DNA of 64,000 bases from assembly GCA_013399305.1 (NCBI GenBank), contig VXAI01000090.1:62001-126000 (forward strand). Direction: 5' to 3'. Both the position numbers and the translations under genes were made by a program. Of this stretch, positions 1-14,935 are shown one piece after another. The stretch is from Rostratula benghalensis (taxonomy: Eukaryota > Chordata > Aves > Charadriiformes > Rostratulidae). Positions within the stretch are counted from its first letter, which is position 1. Every line of letters starts with the position of its first letter. The notes beneath the pieces are model-generated. The model did not search any database. It was given only the letters and a program-made list of their open reading frames with translations, and was not told the origin of the DNA.

Positions 1-710
1 TTTTGCTGTTGACGGAAACTGTCAGCATTTAGCTTATCAGATCATAGTTTCCTTTCTTTCCTAAAATAGCTATGTGAAATGCAATGAATCACACTTAAGC
101 ACTCTTAAAAGCCCATCTTATTCCTTCTTCCTAATACTTTAATAGGTGAAAATGCCCAGAAAAAAATCTGATTTAACATAAAAAGGGGAAGTAGAATTAT
201 TGACCGGCATTTCAACTGGCAGGAACTCAGCAATCAATTTTCATAATCATACAATAGGTATATATATAGGAGGTATTAAATACCAGAATATCCTGCTGAA
301 GTTATTCAATAAACTTGTTTTACAAATCTGAACACTATCTCAGTTTCTGGTACTTTGTGCTGTGTTCTAGGTAGGCTTCAGCTGGAAAAAAGATGGCTAC
401 GATACTCATAGCGCTTCCTTCACAAAAATCAGCAGCTCACACACCCATAAAAATCAACTTGTAGAAAATGATGGGCAATAAAAAGGTTAAAAAAATTTAC
501 ATATGAAATTTTCATTTGGATGGATGGGAAAAAAAGAGGAAATAAAGAACTGTAAACTGCACAGAGCTCTTGCTGCTGCAATTGTGTCAGCAATTCTGTA
601 GGAAAGTCAATCACTCCCTCATTGCTTCACTGTTCTCTTGATCATGGAGAGAAGGAAGGTAGAAAATGCTTTCCAAAGAAGCAAACAAAAAATACACAAC
701 CTAAACCAAA

Positions 711-729
711 ACACACACACACACACACA
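711..729. repeat. (AC)n microsatellite
   Basis: About nine and a half uninterrupted AC dinucleotides, followed by AAATAAATAA. Confidence 0.95.
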
Positions 730-2066
730 AATAAATAATGTCTTAATTCTTCATTTAACAATAAACAGGAGCTGAAACTTTAACTTCAGGTAATGTCTTT
801 ATCTCCATGCTTGGATTATGAAGTGTAGAATATACATATGGTTTATTGCTTGCTGGAGAGAGGAAGAAGTGAATACTGTGAATAATTAAAATATAATCCC
901 TATTATTTTTACGTGATTCAAGAAAGCAGAGGTAACATGTTGCTATTTAGCATTCATTGTATATATGACTGTCAGAAAATTTTTGATAAGCTTTGTTTTA
1001 CTACATGCTCTGTTAGCAGCTTCCATCACTTGCATTACTGCGCCATTAAAACAAAAATGTTTGCTTCAATTAATAAAAGTTATAATAAGCAACATCTATT
1101 ATATAATCACCTAGGCCTGCAGTAAACTAAAATAATGCTTAGAAGGCCTAGAGAAACCATGAAGGCAAACAGGCATTTTAAAATAATTTTGCAAATAATG
1201 TATATCATGTATGTCCAAAAAATATTCGTATCTGTACACTTCCATCTTGCCATCAGTGTCCATAATTTAAATAACAGTTTTTATGTGTAAGAATAAACAA
1301 AATTGCCTGGAATCCATTTTCAAGACTTTTTCAGAATTGTCTGAAAGATTGAATTGATTATTTGAAAAAGATTATTGCAGAGTGTATTGCACAGTTGTTC
1401 TGTAATTAAGTCTTAGGTAAACTGAGTGTGTGATACTACAAATACGAGCTTTATTGAAAGACACTTTAACACAGAGATTACAGAATTTACCTGCATTTGA
1501 TAGAAAAAAAATGTGGAATCTCCAGCCACATAAACTGAGATGACGGCAATTGCACATACAAAGTCTGGTGTCAGCATGTTTGTAACATTCGCAGTTCAAG
1601 GTCTTAACACCCCACTTAGATTCCACCTCACCTCTCCAGCAACAGAGGTTTTGATACAGGCACTTCTGTTTACCCAGTCCTGTTACAATTTCCTTATACC
1701 TCTCCATGAAACCCCATTCAGGAATTTTGCATGCAGGAAAAATATACTGTAACAAGACTTACGGTAAGATTAATGAGCATTTTTCTCTTTTCAGCTGTGG
1801 AAGATAGATATGTAGTACAGCCAGCCCTGAAATTACTTTTGAAATCCATAAAATCTTGAAATGTCTGGTTGAAATTCACTTGCCCATAGCAGGTAATGTA
1901 TCTATTGGCAGTTCATAAGTCAATATGTCGATATTCTTGGTTCACATCTGCCCCTACATCCAGCCTCTTCAGAGCTGGCCTGTGTCCCTACTTCCTATGT
2001 GCCATGGATACATTTCTCATTTCTATTAAAAAACATTGCCATTTACTATTATATCTGATACATACA

Positions 2067-2085
2067 ACACACACACACACACACA
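2067..2085. repeat. (AC)n microsatellite
   Basis: About nine uninterrupted AC units, followed by A-rich sequence. Confidence 0.95.
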
Positions 2086-4800
2086 AAATAAAAGTAAAAA
2101 TAAATATTTGCTAGCACCTTAACTACACTGGACTGCTGAATGCAACGCTTACTAAGGGAAACAATTCAAAAGGAATACAACTGAGTAATAGCTTTGTTAG
2201 CTCAGTGCTCTACACTTGCATCTCCTCTCCACAAAAGTTTCAGCCATATGAATTCTGGGTGCTGATGGTTAACTGCGTATAACAAATGAAAATTCCTTTA
2301 CAATTTAAAATGTAAATGAAAAAAGCGTAATTCGAATTTGGTTGTATTTTAAAATCTTTCTCCATTAACCGATAATGAATTACTTAAATATATACATACA
2401 CACACACATATCAAATCCTGTTATGTTTTATGAACTTTACATTGATAAAACAATGTAGGATGATTTTAAGGACAATTTTGGACTGTGGATCTCAGCAATT
2501 ATGCCGAATGCTAGTTGTGTTTTACCTAGAAAAGTAGGAAGATGTATAGTAACACTTTTACTGCCTCATCTTTTGTTTATATTGTTCTTCCTGATACTAT
2601 GTTACTTCCCAACCTCCTCATAACTATAATAACCTATAATCTCTACCGTGTGCATTTTATCCCTTAAATCAGTGTATGCTTTAATAATGCATTATCTGAA
2701 GAAGTTTATAAACATCAAAACTATTTGTTTCTCTTTTCTTCTTCTACAAAACCAGACTAAACAATTTATTTCCTTCCCTTATCACTTTAATGTATTTTAT
2801 ATATGTTTCTACTTTTTACAATCAATGTGCAGTGAAGGTACCTTGGTGCACATTTGGCACACAGAAAGATCCTTCAGGCAGCACAATAAACTAGTTAAAT
2901 GTAGTATTAGTTTTTCTCTAATTTTGCCTTAGCAGCTGAAAAATACTATACAAAATATGGCATGATTATTACTTAATTACTATAGCTTGTGAGACCTGTA
3001 TAGTTACACCTCTGTTTTTAAGGATAATGTCCAGAATTTGCATGATGGCTAAAGAAACAGAATTACCCAGAATCTAGTAGAGTAATTTTATCTATGAAAT
3101 AAAAAAACCCCCCAAACCCATACCCTGAAGTAGAAGTTCCAAGATGCTCTCTAGCATTTGCATGCTGTCAGCTAAAAAACCAAGACTATAATTTTCTATT
3201 ATCTGCTGAGTGAATTGTCTTGGAAATGTGCAATCGTAGAGGGGTACACCTGGGAATGTGCTTTGTGAAACAAAGAGTATGTCACAAGGTATGAGACATG
3301 TCAATAGAAACCTGTCATTCAATTCTTTTTTAACCTCTGTGTGCTGCAAAGCCAACAAATGGGGGTTTTTTAGCTTGTAACATCATATATGAAGGTAGCT
3401 AATTGGCAAACCGAAGCAAGGAAAAATAAATAATTTACTTCATTTTTGGAAGTTAAAAATGAAATCCTTCTTTTACTGAAATCTGCAGCAAATGCAGCTA
3501 CTTCAGTGGGATCAAAGTCATACTTCGGAAGTTTAGGTCTTCTATGCTCACACCCACAGATCATCAGTTGGTGTTCTTCCTTGAAACAATTTTCCACTAA
3601 CAGATTAGTTCAAAACAAGCAGGCATGTTACCTATTGACAATAAATGCTTTTGACTGAAAAAGAAATATTAACCCTTATATAAAGGTGCTACAAGTTCTA
3701 AGGGTCAACTAAATACAGTAAATGAAGCACATCACTGTGCCAACGCAAGCCTCAGTAGCTGCGTACTACCTTCCACAGTTTTCCAAGCTTTCTGAACAGA
3801 GTCAACATCAGTCAGAACATTGTTCTCGCCAAAAATACACAATGATACCCACTAAAACATGCAACAAACTGGTGATGTACCCACATTTGTTTTAGCAGTA
3901 TAATATAAATCAGCAGCATGTAAAAGAGTAATCGACAGTACAACTGACAGCAGTGTTTTACAGTGTTTCATAAATCTCATGCCTGATCAGAAAAACACAG
4001 AACAGCATTGAAAGCAATGCTTGTTTTCTGCTCTACAGTCCATATCAAGCAAATGACAGAACTCAAAATAAGACAACAGTAAAATTAATGCACCAAAATC
4101 TGAAGTTGTGAAAAGCAACTTATATTTGTAACCTCAGTAGTATTTGGATATACAAGACATCCCTGTTCTCACCTTAAATGGTCCCTAATTGCTTAATAAT
4201 TGTATTTACTTAGAGATGGAGAAAAATTTAAATTTTGTCCAAGTCATAAAATTTACAGCTCAACTTATGTGCAAGACAGGCAATAATGACTTGAGGGATT
4301 TAATCTGGCAAGCATTTCCAGAGGTTGCCTCACACTCACTAATGAGATTGTGCCTCTTACAAACTACTGTATCGCCCACCCCTTCCTTCTGTGACACATT
4401 CAGTGAGATACCCTGGGACACTGTTAGCACAAGCAGCATACCCATACTCTGATTAAAATATTGTAAGCATAGTAGAAAAGTAAAGCATGATCTCAGTGAG
4501 CGTTCTTTCAAAAACCAGGGACGGGTGCCATCAGGAACAAGTCTCTGGGCCAAACTTGGATGCCATTGGGTACAATAAATAAAAATAAGCTACTGCAATG
4601 TGAGACACTCCTGTGCTTGGGGTCTTTGTACAGACTTTAAGTACAACTGATGCTCCTGATACACAAGCTAGGGCCATAAAGATTTGAAACTTGGATTAAG
4701 GATTTTTGCTGTCAAATCTTGTGGCACTGCTGTCCTCTTGGCTGGGGAAGAACTAAGGAAGCCTAATGCAGTTGTAACATATCATTAGAACATCTATTCA

Positions 4801-4866
4801 GAAGAGAGATAGAGGTAGAGAGAGAGGTAAAGAGAGAAAGAAAGAAATGAAGAAAGAAAAAAGGTA
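4801..4866. repeat. GA/GAAA-rich purine tract next to the exon donor
   Basis: On the plus strand this is almost pure purine (GAGA, GAAA and GGTA blocks). In the CSMD1 transcript it becomes a U/C-rich run covering intron positions about +6 to +72. Tracts like this directly downstream of a donor can bind TIA1/TIAL1 or PTB and affect exon use (family knowledge). Long purine mirror tracts can also form triplex DNA. Either role is inference. Confidence 0.85.
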
Positions 4867-8577
<3,711 letters not shown>

Positions 8578-8946
8578 ACGTTCAGCCTTGAGAAAAGGCT
8601 TAGGGGTGACTTCCTCAATGAGATGTAGTATTTACAGGGTGGCTACAAAGAAGACAGAGGCTTCTTTTTTAACAGGAGTCACATGGAAAAGGTAAGAGGT
8701 AATGGGTACAAGTTACTACTGAAGGATATTCTGATTGGAAACAAAAGGAAAATTTTTCACGATTAAAACAATCAGCCATTAGAATAAACTCCCAGGGGAA
8801 AATGTGGATTCCCCATCACTGGATTCTTTAAAGGTTCAGCTGGACAGGGTGCTGGGCCACCTCATCTATACTATGCTTTTGCCAAGACAGCTTGAACCAG
8901 ATGATCCTTGAGGCCCCTTCAAACCTGGTATTCTATGATTCTATCA
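8578..8946 (+). mobile_element. CR1 LINE, 3'-end fragment (older copy)
   Basis: The sequence follows the end of CR1 ORF2 and the 3' untranslated region: a decayed 'TTCAGCCTTGAGAAAAGGCT' start, an ATGGGTACAAG block, the CCCCATCACTGGATTC block, and the tail with GATGATCCTTGAGGCCCCTTC and TATTCTATGATTCTATC. CR1 copies are normally 5'-truncated and end in such short tandem repeats instead of poly(A). Frameshifts and substitutions are frequent, so it is inactive. It lies antisense to CSMD1. Confidence 0.9.
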
Positions 8947-9158
8947 AAATATTTTCTAAAAATTGGACTTTTATTTTCCTGGGTCTTTGTGTTTATCATG
9001 ACTATGTTTAACACCTCATCTCTAGCTGTGTTTACCAGTATTTAATAATCAGAACTAGCAAAGTACAGATTCACTATGTTTTTTCAAGTTCCAAATGCTT
9101 CTACAAGAAACAAACAAAAAGACAAACACTTCTTGTAATTCAGAAGGTAATCTGTTGG

Positions 9159-9245
9159 TATTTTATACATATATAGTAATTTATATGTATATGCATGTAT
9201 GTATACATATATGTATATGCACATATATATATATAACATATAGAT
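9159..9245. repeat. TA/TATG-rich alternating repeat
   Basis: Compound repeat of TATATG, CATATA and TATGTATA units between two CR1 copies. The alternating purine-pyrimidine pattern is length-mutable and able to cruciform or melt. Confidence 0.85.
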
Positions 9246-9298
9246 ATTACATTACATAGTAAGCAATTTTTTTGCAAGGTGTATGCATTTTGAACAAG

Positions 9299-9591
9299 AG
9301 CCAGGCTCTTCTCAGTGATGGCCTATGATAGGACAAGGGGCAATGGGTACAAGCTGGAACACAGGAGGTTCCACTTAAATATGAGGAAAAACTTCTTCAC
9401 AGTGAGGGTGACGGAGCACTGGAAGGGGCTGCCCAGAGAGGTTGTGGAGTCTCCTTCTCTGGAGACATTCAAGACCCATCTGGATGTGTTCCTGTGTGAC
9501 CTGATCTAGGTGTTCCTGCTCTGGCAGGGGGATTGGACTAGATGATCTTTCAAGGTCCCTTCCAATCCCTGATAGTCTGTGATTCTGTGAA
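9299..9591 (+). mobile_element. CR1 LINE, 3'-end fragment (younger copy)
   Basis: A well-preserved CR1 tail. An open frame at 9315-9509 (64 residues) gives the usual carboxyl end of CR1 ORF2, with [20 protein letters not shown], then [21 protein letters not shown] and a natural stop after CDLI. It is followed by the 3' untranslated block GGATTGGACTAGATGATCTT and the end repeat GTGATTCTGTGA. It is much less decayed than the neighbour at 8578, so it inserted later. It is 5'-truncated and not autonomous. Confidence 0.95.
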
Positions 9592-9802
9592 AACGCACCA
9601 AAACTAACTATAATAACATCAGTGATGCTAAAGATATTTTGAACAATCACGGTAATGAAAGTGAAGTCACATTTATCCTTGTTGTGACTGAGTGGCCTGT
9701 TCCATTCTGCAGCTACAGAGAAACACAGCAAACTAGTGGTGGGGCTGAGAAGAGATGTCTAGCAAGATCATACTGCTCTCATTCTTTAAAGTAGATTCTC
9801 AC

Positions 9803-9840
9803 AAGTTTTATTAAGTTTTATTAGTAAGTTTAATAAGTAA
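9803..9840. repeat. Short tandem AAGTTTTATT-type repeat
   Basis: Two direct copies of AAGTTTTATT followed by related AGTAAGTTTAATAAGTAAG. The repeat sits between the young CR1 and the decayed CR1 and may represent the end repeat of the older element. Confidence 0.6.
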
Positions 9841-9845
9841 GAACA

Positions 9846-11050
9846 GCTGCACTCAACCAGATCAAAGGCTCATTCAGCTCGGTATCTTTTCTCCAACAGC
9901 AAGCCAGAGGAGGTATCTAGGAAGGACTTTGCCAGAAAACTCCCCTCCCCTTCAAGATCTGTATTTCAGGGGTTTCTTAAAAGCCATACATCCCAGGAGC
10001 CTCACCTTTCTGTCTAATAGCCCTTCACAGGTTTCTTTTCCATGAACTCACCCAGTCATACTCTGACTCTATACTAACTTCTAGATCTTTAATGTATTGT
10101 ATTTGGAATCCTAAATCATGAAAAACCTTTCTTTTTGTTTCTTCAGAAGCTACCATCTGTTAGATTCATTTGATCCCCCACTAAATTTTTGTATGAAAAG
10201 TGAACATAAAGATGATTCTTATTGATGCTTTCTATGACACTTACCATTTTATTGACCTTTATCACATCCCAGCTTCTTTCTTTTACCAAGTTCAGAAGTT
10301 CTGCTTTATATAGCTGTTCTTTGTACTAAAGCCATTCCACCTTTCTCTGAACCTTTTGCAGCTTTGTTATACGTGTCATGAGCTAGGGATAGCAGAACTT
10401 CTTGTAATATTGAAAATGGATATACATCACTTACACAGTAATATTTTTAATCCCTTTTCTGTTCTCCTAATTTGATCTGTTTTTTCGCTAAGGTAACCGT
10501 TAGCTTGACATTTTGATAGAACTATGTATTACAACCAAGATTCCTTTCCTCCAGAATTACAATGAGGCTACGCCCTGTTGTTTTACATGGAAAATTAGTA
10601 TTTAATATGTTGGGGTTTTTTCTCTCCAGATTTCCTGTAGTTTGTGTATCAAATCACATTCATGTACTCTGAATTACACCAAGTACTTCAATGTCCCCTT
10701 ACTTGGTCACATAAGGCCTCTTTTGGAATTCTTCACAATTGGTCCTCATCATTAACTTATAACTTCTTTTCATCACAGTCACTTCACTGCATACTGCTTT
10801 TTGCATGCAATTTATGAGTGTACTGAACAACACAGATGCCAGCACAAACCTCTCTATGATGCCATGGTGACTCCTTCCATTCCAAAAACTGGCCATATTC
10901 TCCTGTCTGAGGCACAACTTCTAGCCAACATTTTGGCAATGTGCAGACTTTTAAAACCTCATTTGATTCCTTTACAATCTTTTCTGGGGAGCCGTTTTCA
11001 ATGTCTTGGAAATTCTGATCAACTTTATTCACATTCAGGCTGACTCATTC
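9846..11050 (-). mobile_element. Ancient, strongly decayed CR1 LINE of the turtle/crocodile (archosaur) type
   Basis: Read left to right the segment follows the reverse complement of the classic reptilian CR1. The 3' end is like AACCAGATCAAAGGCTCATT; then comes the block around 10240-10270 (ATTTTATTGACCTTTATCACATCCC) and the AAGCCATTCCACCTTTCTCTGAACC block at 10330-10356. Further on are the block with ATTTATGAGTGTACTGAAC at about 10810-10828, the CATTCCAAAAACTGGCC block near 10880, and the TTTATTCACATTCAGGC block near 11025. This blockwise collinearity over 1.2 kb is the evidence. The element covers the end of ORF2 and the 3' untranslated region with many indels and no long frame. It may extend to about 11280. 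The identification is from memory of the consensus. Confidence 0.75.
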
Positions 11051-12240
11051 TGAGAACTCCCAATAGTTGGGAAAAGCATATAGTTTTAAAATAAAACCTT
11101 GATTCTTCTTCAATATATGATATGTATCATCAATCAATTCTCCTCTTTAATATGGATTCCTAAGACAAGTTTCAGGTGTTCCAGCTTTTTCCTTAACTCC
11201 CCTTCGTCCCTTTTTAGTATGAGCATCTCGGGTGAATTGAAGCTGGAGGCTACATTAGCAGTGCAGCAATTTTTTCCTTGATTATCTTTTAAACTCTATA
11301 TAGCACATGCTGCTTGTGACATTCCTGTTTATTTTGTCTGTTTGTGCCAAAACCTGCTCTACCAGTTTTTCAGCTTTAAACAGATGCACTTTTCCACAAA
11401 GAACATTTCAGACATGGGAACAACAAAACATGTATGTGTTTTGCTGTCTTAATCTTCCCTTTATATTCTGAATATCTACTGGCCCAGCAAGGCTGTCTTG
11501 CAGGCTGCTTGCTCCAACTGTGTTCAAAGGAAAAATAATTTTCAGTTTTACAATGTTGCCCCCAAATGCTTTCAGACACTGATGTTTTATTGCCAAGAAA
11601 GCCTTATGAAAGGGCCCAGCAGCCCCAAAATCTTACTAGGATCCCATTAATACACGTGCCTTCCCCTACCTTGCCATGGGATTAGCTGCACAAAACAGTA
11701 GTAATCACTTTCTTTGCACAAATAGCAGGATCACTCCCTGACTTCATCATCTCTCTTTCATCCTTATTTCTGAGGCCTTCATTATAGAAGTTGATGGTTA
11801 GAGCCCTCACAGATTTTAAATTCTCTGTCCTGCACAGAAAATTCAAATGCACATCTCTCTTGTCCCCAGAGCACCTCATGTTTTCAATTATGATTCTTCT
11901 AACTCACCTATATGCACACTTGCAGAAACTTTGATATTGCAGTATTAGCCCCAACTTAAATGTCTTTGAGCAGCAAGGGTCATGACAGCAAAGTTTTACA
12001 AATGTGACTTTTAACAAGAAAAATGTTAAAAACAAATGTTCCTGGTAGTGCAAAGACACGTTACAGAAATGTAGAACAAAAAAAGATTTCCTCTTGAGCT
12101 ACAACAAGTTAACTACAGATTTAAATCTCTGCCAGCAGTTGAGATGGTGGAGCAGGAGATAGCTTTAAGACATAAAAAGGTGGTTGCACAACTTGTTGAA
12201 CCACTCCTTTTTCTTTTCGTTTGCATTTTAATATGTTACC
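11051..12240. other. Intronic segment, possibly the continuation of the decayed CR1
   Basis: Bases 11051-11280 could continue the old element (the GAGCATCTCGGGTGAATTGA stretch resembles the CR1 ORF2 block before the RT core). From 11280 to 12240 I recognise no element and no exon. The composition is mixed and the open frames are short. Confidence 0.4.
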
Positions 12241-12284
12241 TTCGTTGATGTCCCCTGTAAGCTCCTGCTGCTTCCTGCCTCCGC

Positions 12285-12340
12285 AGAGGCCTGCAGGCCC
12301 CATGCAGGCCTACCCTGAGGCCTGTAGGCCCACACAAGCC
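12285..12340. repeat. AGGCCTG/CAGGCC cluster
   Basis: The units AGGCCTGCAGGCCC, GCAGGCCTACC and AGGCCTGTAGGCCC follow each other within 55 bases. They form short direct repeats that are also self-complementary (AGGCCT, CCTGCAGG). The cluster sits at the left edge of a GC-rich stretch. Confidence 0.7.
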
Positions 12341-13016
12341 GCTGCTGCCAACTGGCCATGTTCTGCCTCAGGCCAGTATCCCTCGTTTCTCACTGGTATA
12401 GCCCAAAAGCTATCTTTTGACAATGTTACTACCTAATGAAATTGTTATTTCCTGAATTAACTTTTAATCAAGAACAGAAATGTCAATTGGCCAGAGAGGC
12501 AAAGGCACTGTTTTCTGAGGACTGTTTTAAACAGCATTTGGCTACTTCAAGTGTCATTTAAAAATCAATTATTACATAAACCTCACAACACAATGAAGAG
12601 GCACTTTCCAACAAAATAACCAAATCAGAAGGTACCAAATTCTCTTTAATTCCAGGTATAGCTGAAGATATAATCACAACTGCCAGTCTTTGCTGACAAA
12701 ACTGATGTACACCCTTGCTGGTGGTGAGAGCACAACGCGACAGTCTGTGCCACACCAGTGTTTGCTTGCTGTGCCCACCATCACCTTCCAGTGTCAGGGA
12801 GAACTGGTGCCACAAAACTTCAACACCACAATTATTATAACGTATTCAATACAGTCACAGCTCAGCATGAAATAAGAACAGCGTCAACTTACTCATGGCG
12901 TCATGTTTTTGCAAGACCCCAGCAAAAGTAGTTCATTGCAGAAAAATTAGTGAGCAATTGTTTTAAACTTACTTATCTGAAATAATTATGATCTCTTAGG
13001 TTACATGATAAAAAGC

Positions 13017-13955
13017 TTATCTGTGCATCCACAAAGGAGCACAGAGATACAATGGTGGATGGGGAAGCCCAAGCACCACCCTGCCACAGCTCTTGCTGTT
13101 ACGAGGAGCCCATTGCAAGCCCATCTCCATAGGCCCAGAGATGCGCAGGGCCCCAGGGCAGTCAGGAACCCAAAGGAAGAAGACAGAGGAAGGGATGCTC
13201 ATGTCCAGGGCCTGACAGGGCTGTCCCCAGAAAGCCTCAGCCCCCACACCTACCATGATGGGGCAAGAGGACCAGCTCCAGATCCACTTCTGGGTTGGTG
13301 GGGTTGCTGCCTGAGGCGTGGGACATGTTACAGGATGCCACGGAGGAGTGTTTTGGGATTGTGTAACACTTATTGTGTGAAGTTTAAGGGAAGAACCAGA
13401 GGTGGGGAAGGTGACAGATTTAGATGATTTGGGCAGGAACAACTGTAGGAAAATAGAGGTGCGAGGGCACAAACAGAGCTGGCCATGTCTAAATAGTGGC
13501 CTGTTTGGCCATGCTCCACAGCGGTCAGAGTGGCGCATGTGGGTGGGTGGTGTCAGGCATGGGGAAAGTGTGGGTCAGGGTGCCCGTACCTGGGCAGGAA
13601 CGCAGACCAGAGGGCACGTGTGCATGGGTGCCCATGACCAAGGAGTCCCCCGTGAGTGACAAGCTAGCCCCAGGTTGGGACCAGGGCCAGAGCCTGTCTG
13701 TCTACAGTGCAGCACTGGGAGCCAGAATGGGCATGTTAGCAAGTGTGTAAGTGCTGGATGAGGTAGTGAGCCAGTGATGTGGATGGGGAGCCAGGATGAT
13801 CCTGTCCAAGGATGAAGCCACAGGAGGATGGTTACTGGGGACCAGGGGAGTCCTTTTCAGCAATGTGTTTGTGTGCATGGATCTCCATCCTGCTCAGCCA
13901 GAGATGGGAAACACTATGAGGCTATTGGTGCTGCCTAAGTTCACAGAAGTTTTGG
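13017..13955. other. GC-rich block of unknown origin, adjoining a CR1
   Basis: This block is visibly richer in G and C than the surrounding AT-rich intron, and CpG is not strongly enriched. It contains the longest open frame of the window (13017-13538 minus, 173 residues), but that frame is rich in P, S, C and W, matches nothing I know and is expected in GC-rich DNA. On the gene-sense strand a splice-like pair (TTTTCCTACAG ending at 13443, GTAGGT starting at 13253) would bound a 189-bp segment. I do not call it an exon. Possible sources are an unlisted repeat, a decayed satellite or a captured sequence. Confidence 0.6.
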
Positions 13956-13956
13956 T

Positions 13957-14846
13957 GTCATCAGCACGTTTGCTGATTACACCGAGCTCAGTGGTGCAGC
14001 CAACATGCTGGAGGGAAGGGATACCATCCAGAGGGACCTGGACAGGCTTGAGAGGTGGGCTCGTGCAAATCGCGTGAAGTTCCAGCATGCCAAGTGCAGG
14101 GTCCTACACCTGGGACATCGCAATCCCAAATACAAATACAGGTTGGGCAGAGAATGGCTGGAGAGCAGCCCTGAGGAGATGGACTTCGGAGTGCTTGTGG
14201 ATGAGAAGCTCAACATGAGCCGGCAGCGTACACTGGCAGCCCAGAAAGCCAACCGCATCCTAGGCTGCATCAAAAAAAGTATGGCCAGCAGGTCACAGGA
14301 GGTGATTCTACCCCTCTACTCTGCACTCGTGAGACCCAACCTGGAGTCCTGTGTCCAGCTCTGGAGTCCTCAACATAGAACTGTTGGAATGGGTCTAGCG
14401 GAGGGCCACGGAGATGATCAGAGGGATGGAGAACCTCTCCTGTGAAGACAGACTGAGGGAGCTGGACTTGTTCAGCCTGCAGAAGAGAAGGCTCTGGGGA
14501 GACCTTATCGCAGCCTTCCAATATCTGAAGGGAACTACAGGAGAGGTGAAGAGGGGCTCTTTGTCAGGAAATTTAGTTGCAGGACAAGGGTTAACAGCTT
14601 TAAATTAGGCGAGGGGAGATTTAGATTAGACACTAGAAAGAAATTCTTTACTGTGAGGGTGGTGAGGCACTAGAACAGGCTACCCTGGGAAGTTGGGGAT
14701 GCCCGAACCCTGGTAGTGTTTAAGGCCAGGCTGGATGGGGCTTTGAGCAACGGCTCTAGTGGGAGGCGTCCCTGCCCATGCCAGGGGGGTTGGAACTTGA
14801 TGATCTTTAAGGTCCCTCCCAACTCTAACCATTCTATGATTCTAAG
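13957..14846 (+). mobile_element. CR1 LINE, 0.9-kb 3' part with degenerate ORF2
   Basis: The copy starts inside the reverse transcriptase region: the catalytic FADD motif is changed to FADY at 13969-13980. An open frame at 14005-14445 keeps the CR1 ORF2 signature (IQRDLDRLERWA, ILGCIKKSMASRSQEVILPL, YSALVRPNLESCVQLW), then loses frame near 14390 in the block before 'MIRGMENLSCEDRLRELDLF'. The 3' untranslated region ends with GATCTTTAAGGTCCCTCCC and CATTCTATGATTCTAA. The altered catalytic residue, frameshift and 5' truncation make it inactive. Confidence 0.95.
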
Positions 14847-14885
14847 TACTGAGTGTGTCTGCCTCTGTTAACCTGTGTGGCCCAC

Positions 14886-14935
14886 CATATGTATACATAT
14901 GTATGCGGTGTATGTGTGTGCTCTGTGTGCATATG
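14886..14935. repeat. Alternating purine-pyrimidine repeat with a 16-bp palindrome
   Basis: CATATGTATACATATG at 14886-14901 is a perfect palindrome, followed by TATGCGGTGTATGTGTGTG. The repeat lies about 40 bases after a CR1 end. Confidence 0.8.

Noticed and set aside
1372..1755. Minus-strand frame of 127 residues tested as the next CSMD1 exon
   Set aside because: It lacks the expected continuation of the CUB domain and is cysteine-rich in a pattern unlike CUB or Sushi.
3092..3358. Minus-strand frame of 88 residues near the exon
   Set aside because: No similarity to CSMD1 or to CR1 ORF2 was evident and no splice sites frame it.
13017..13538. Longest open frame (173 residues, minus strand)
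   Set aside because: GC-rich composition lowers stop frequency. The peptide is low in coding character and matches nothing known to me. Splicing the 189-bp segment after the phase-1 exon upstream would quickly meet a stop.
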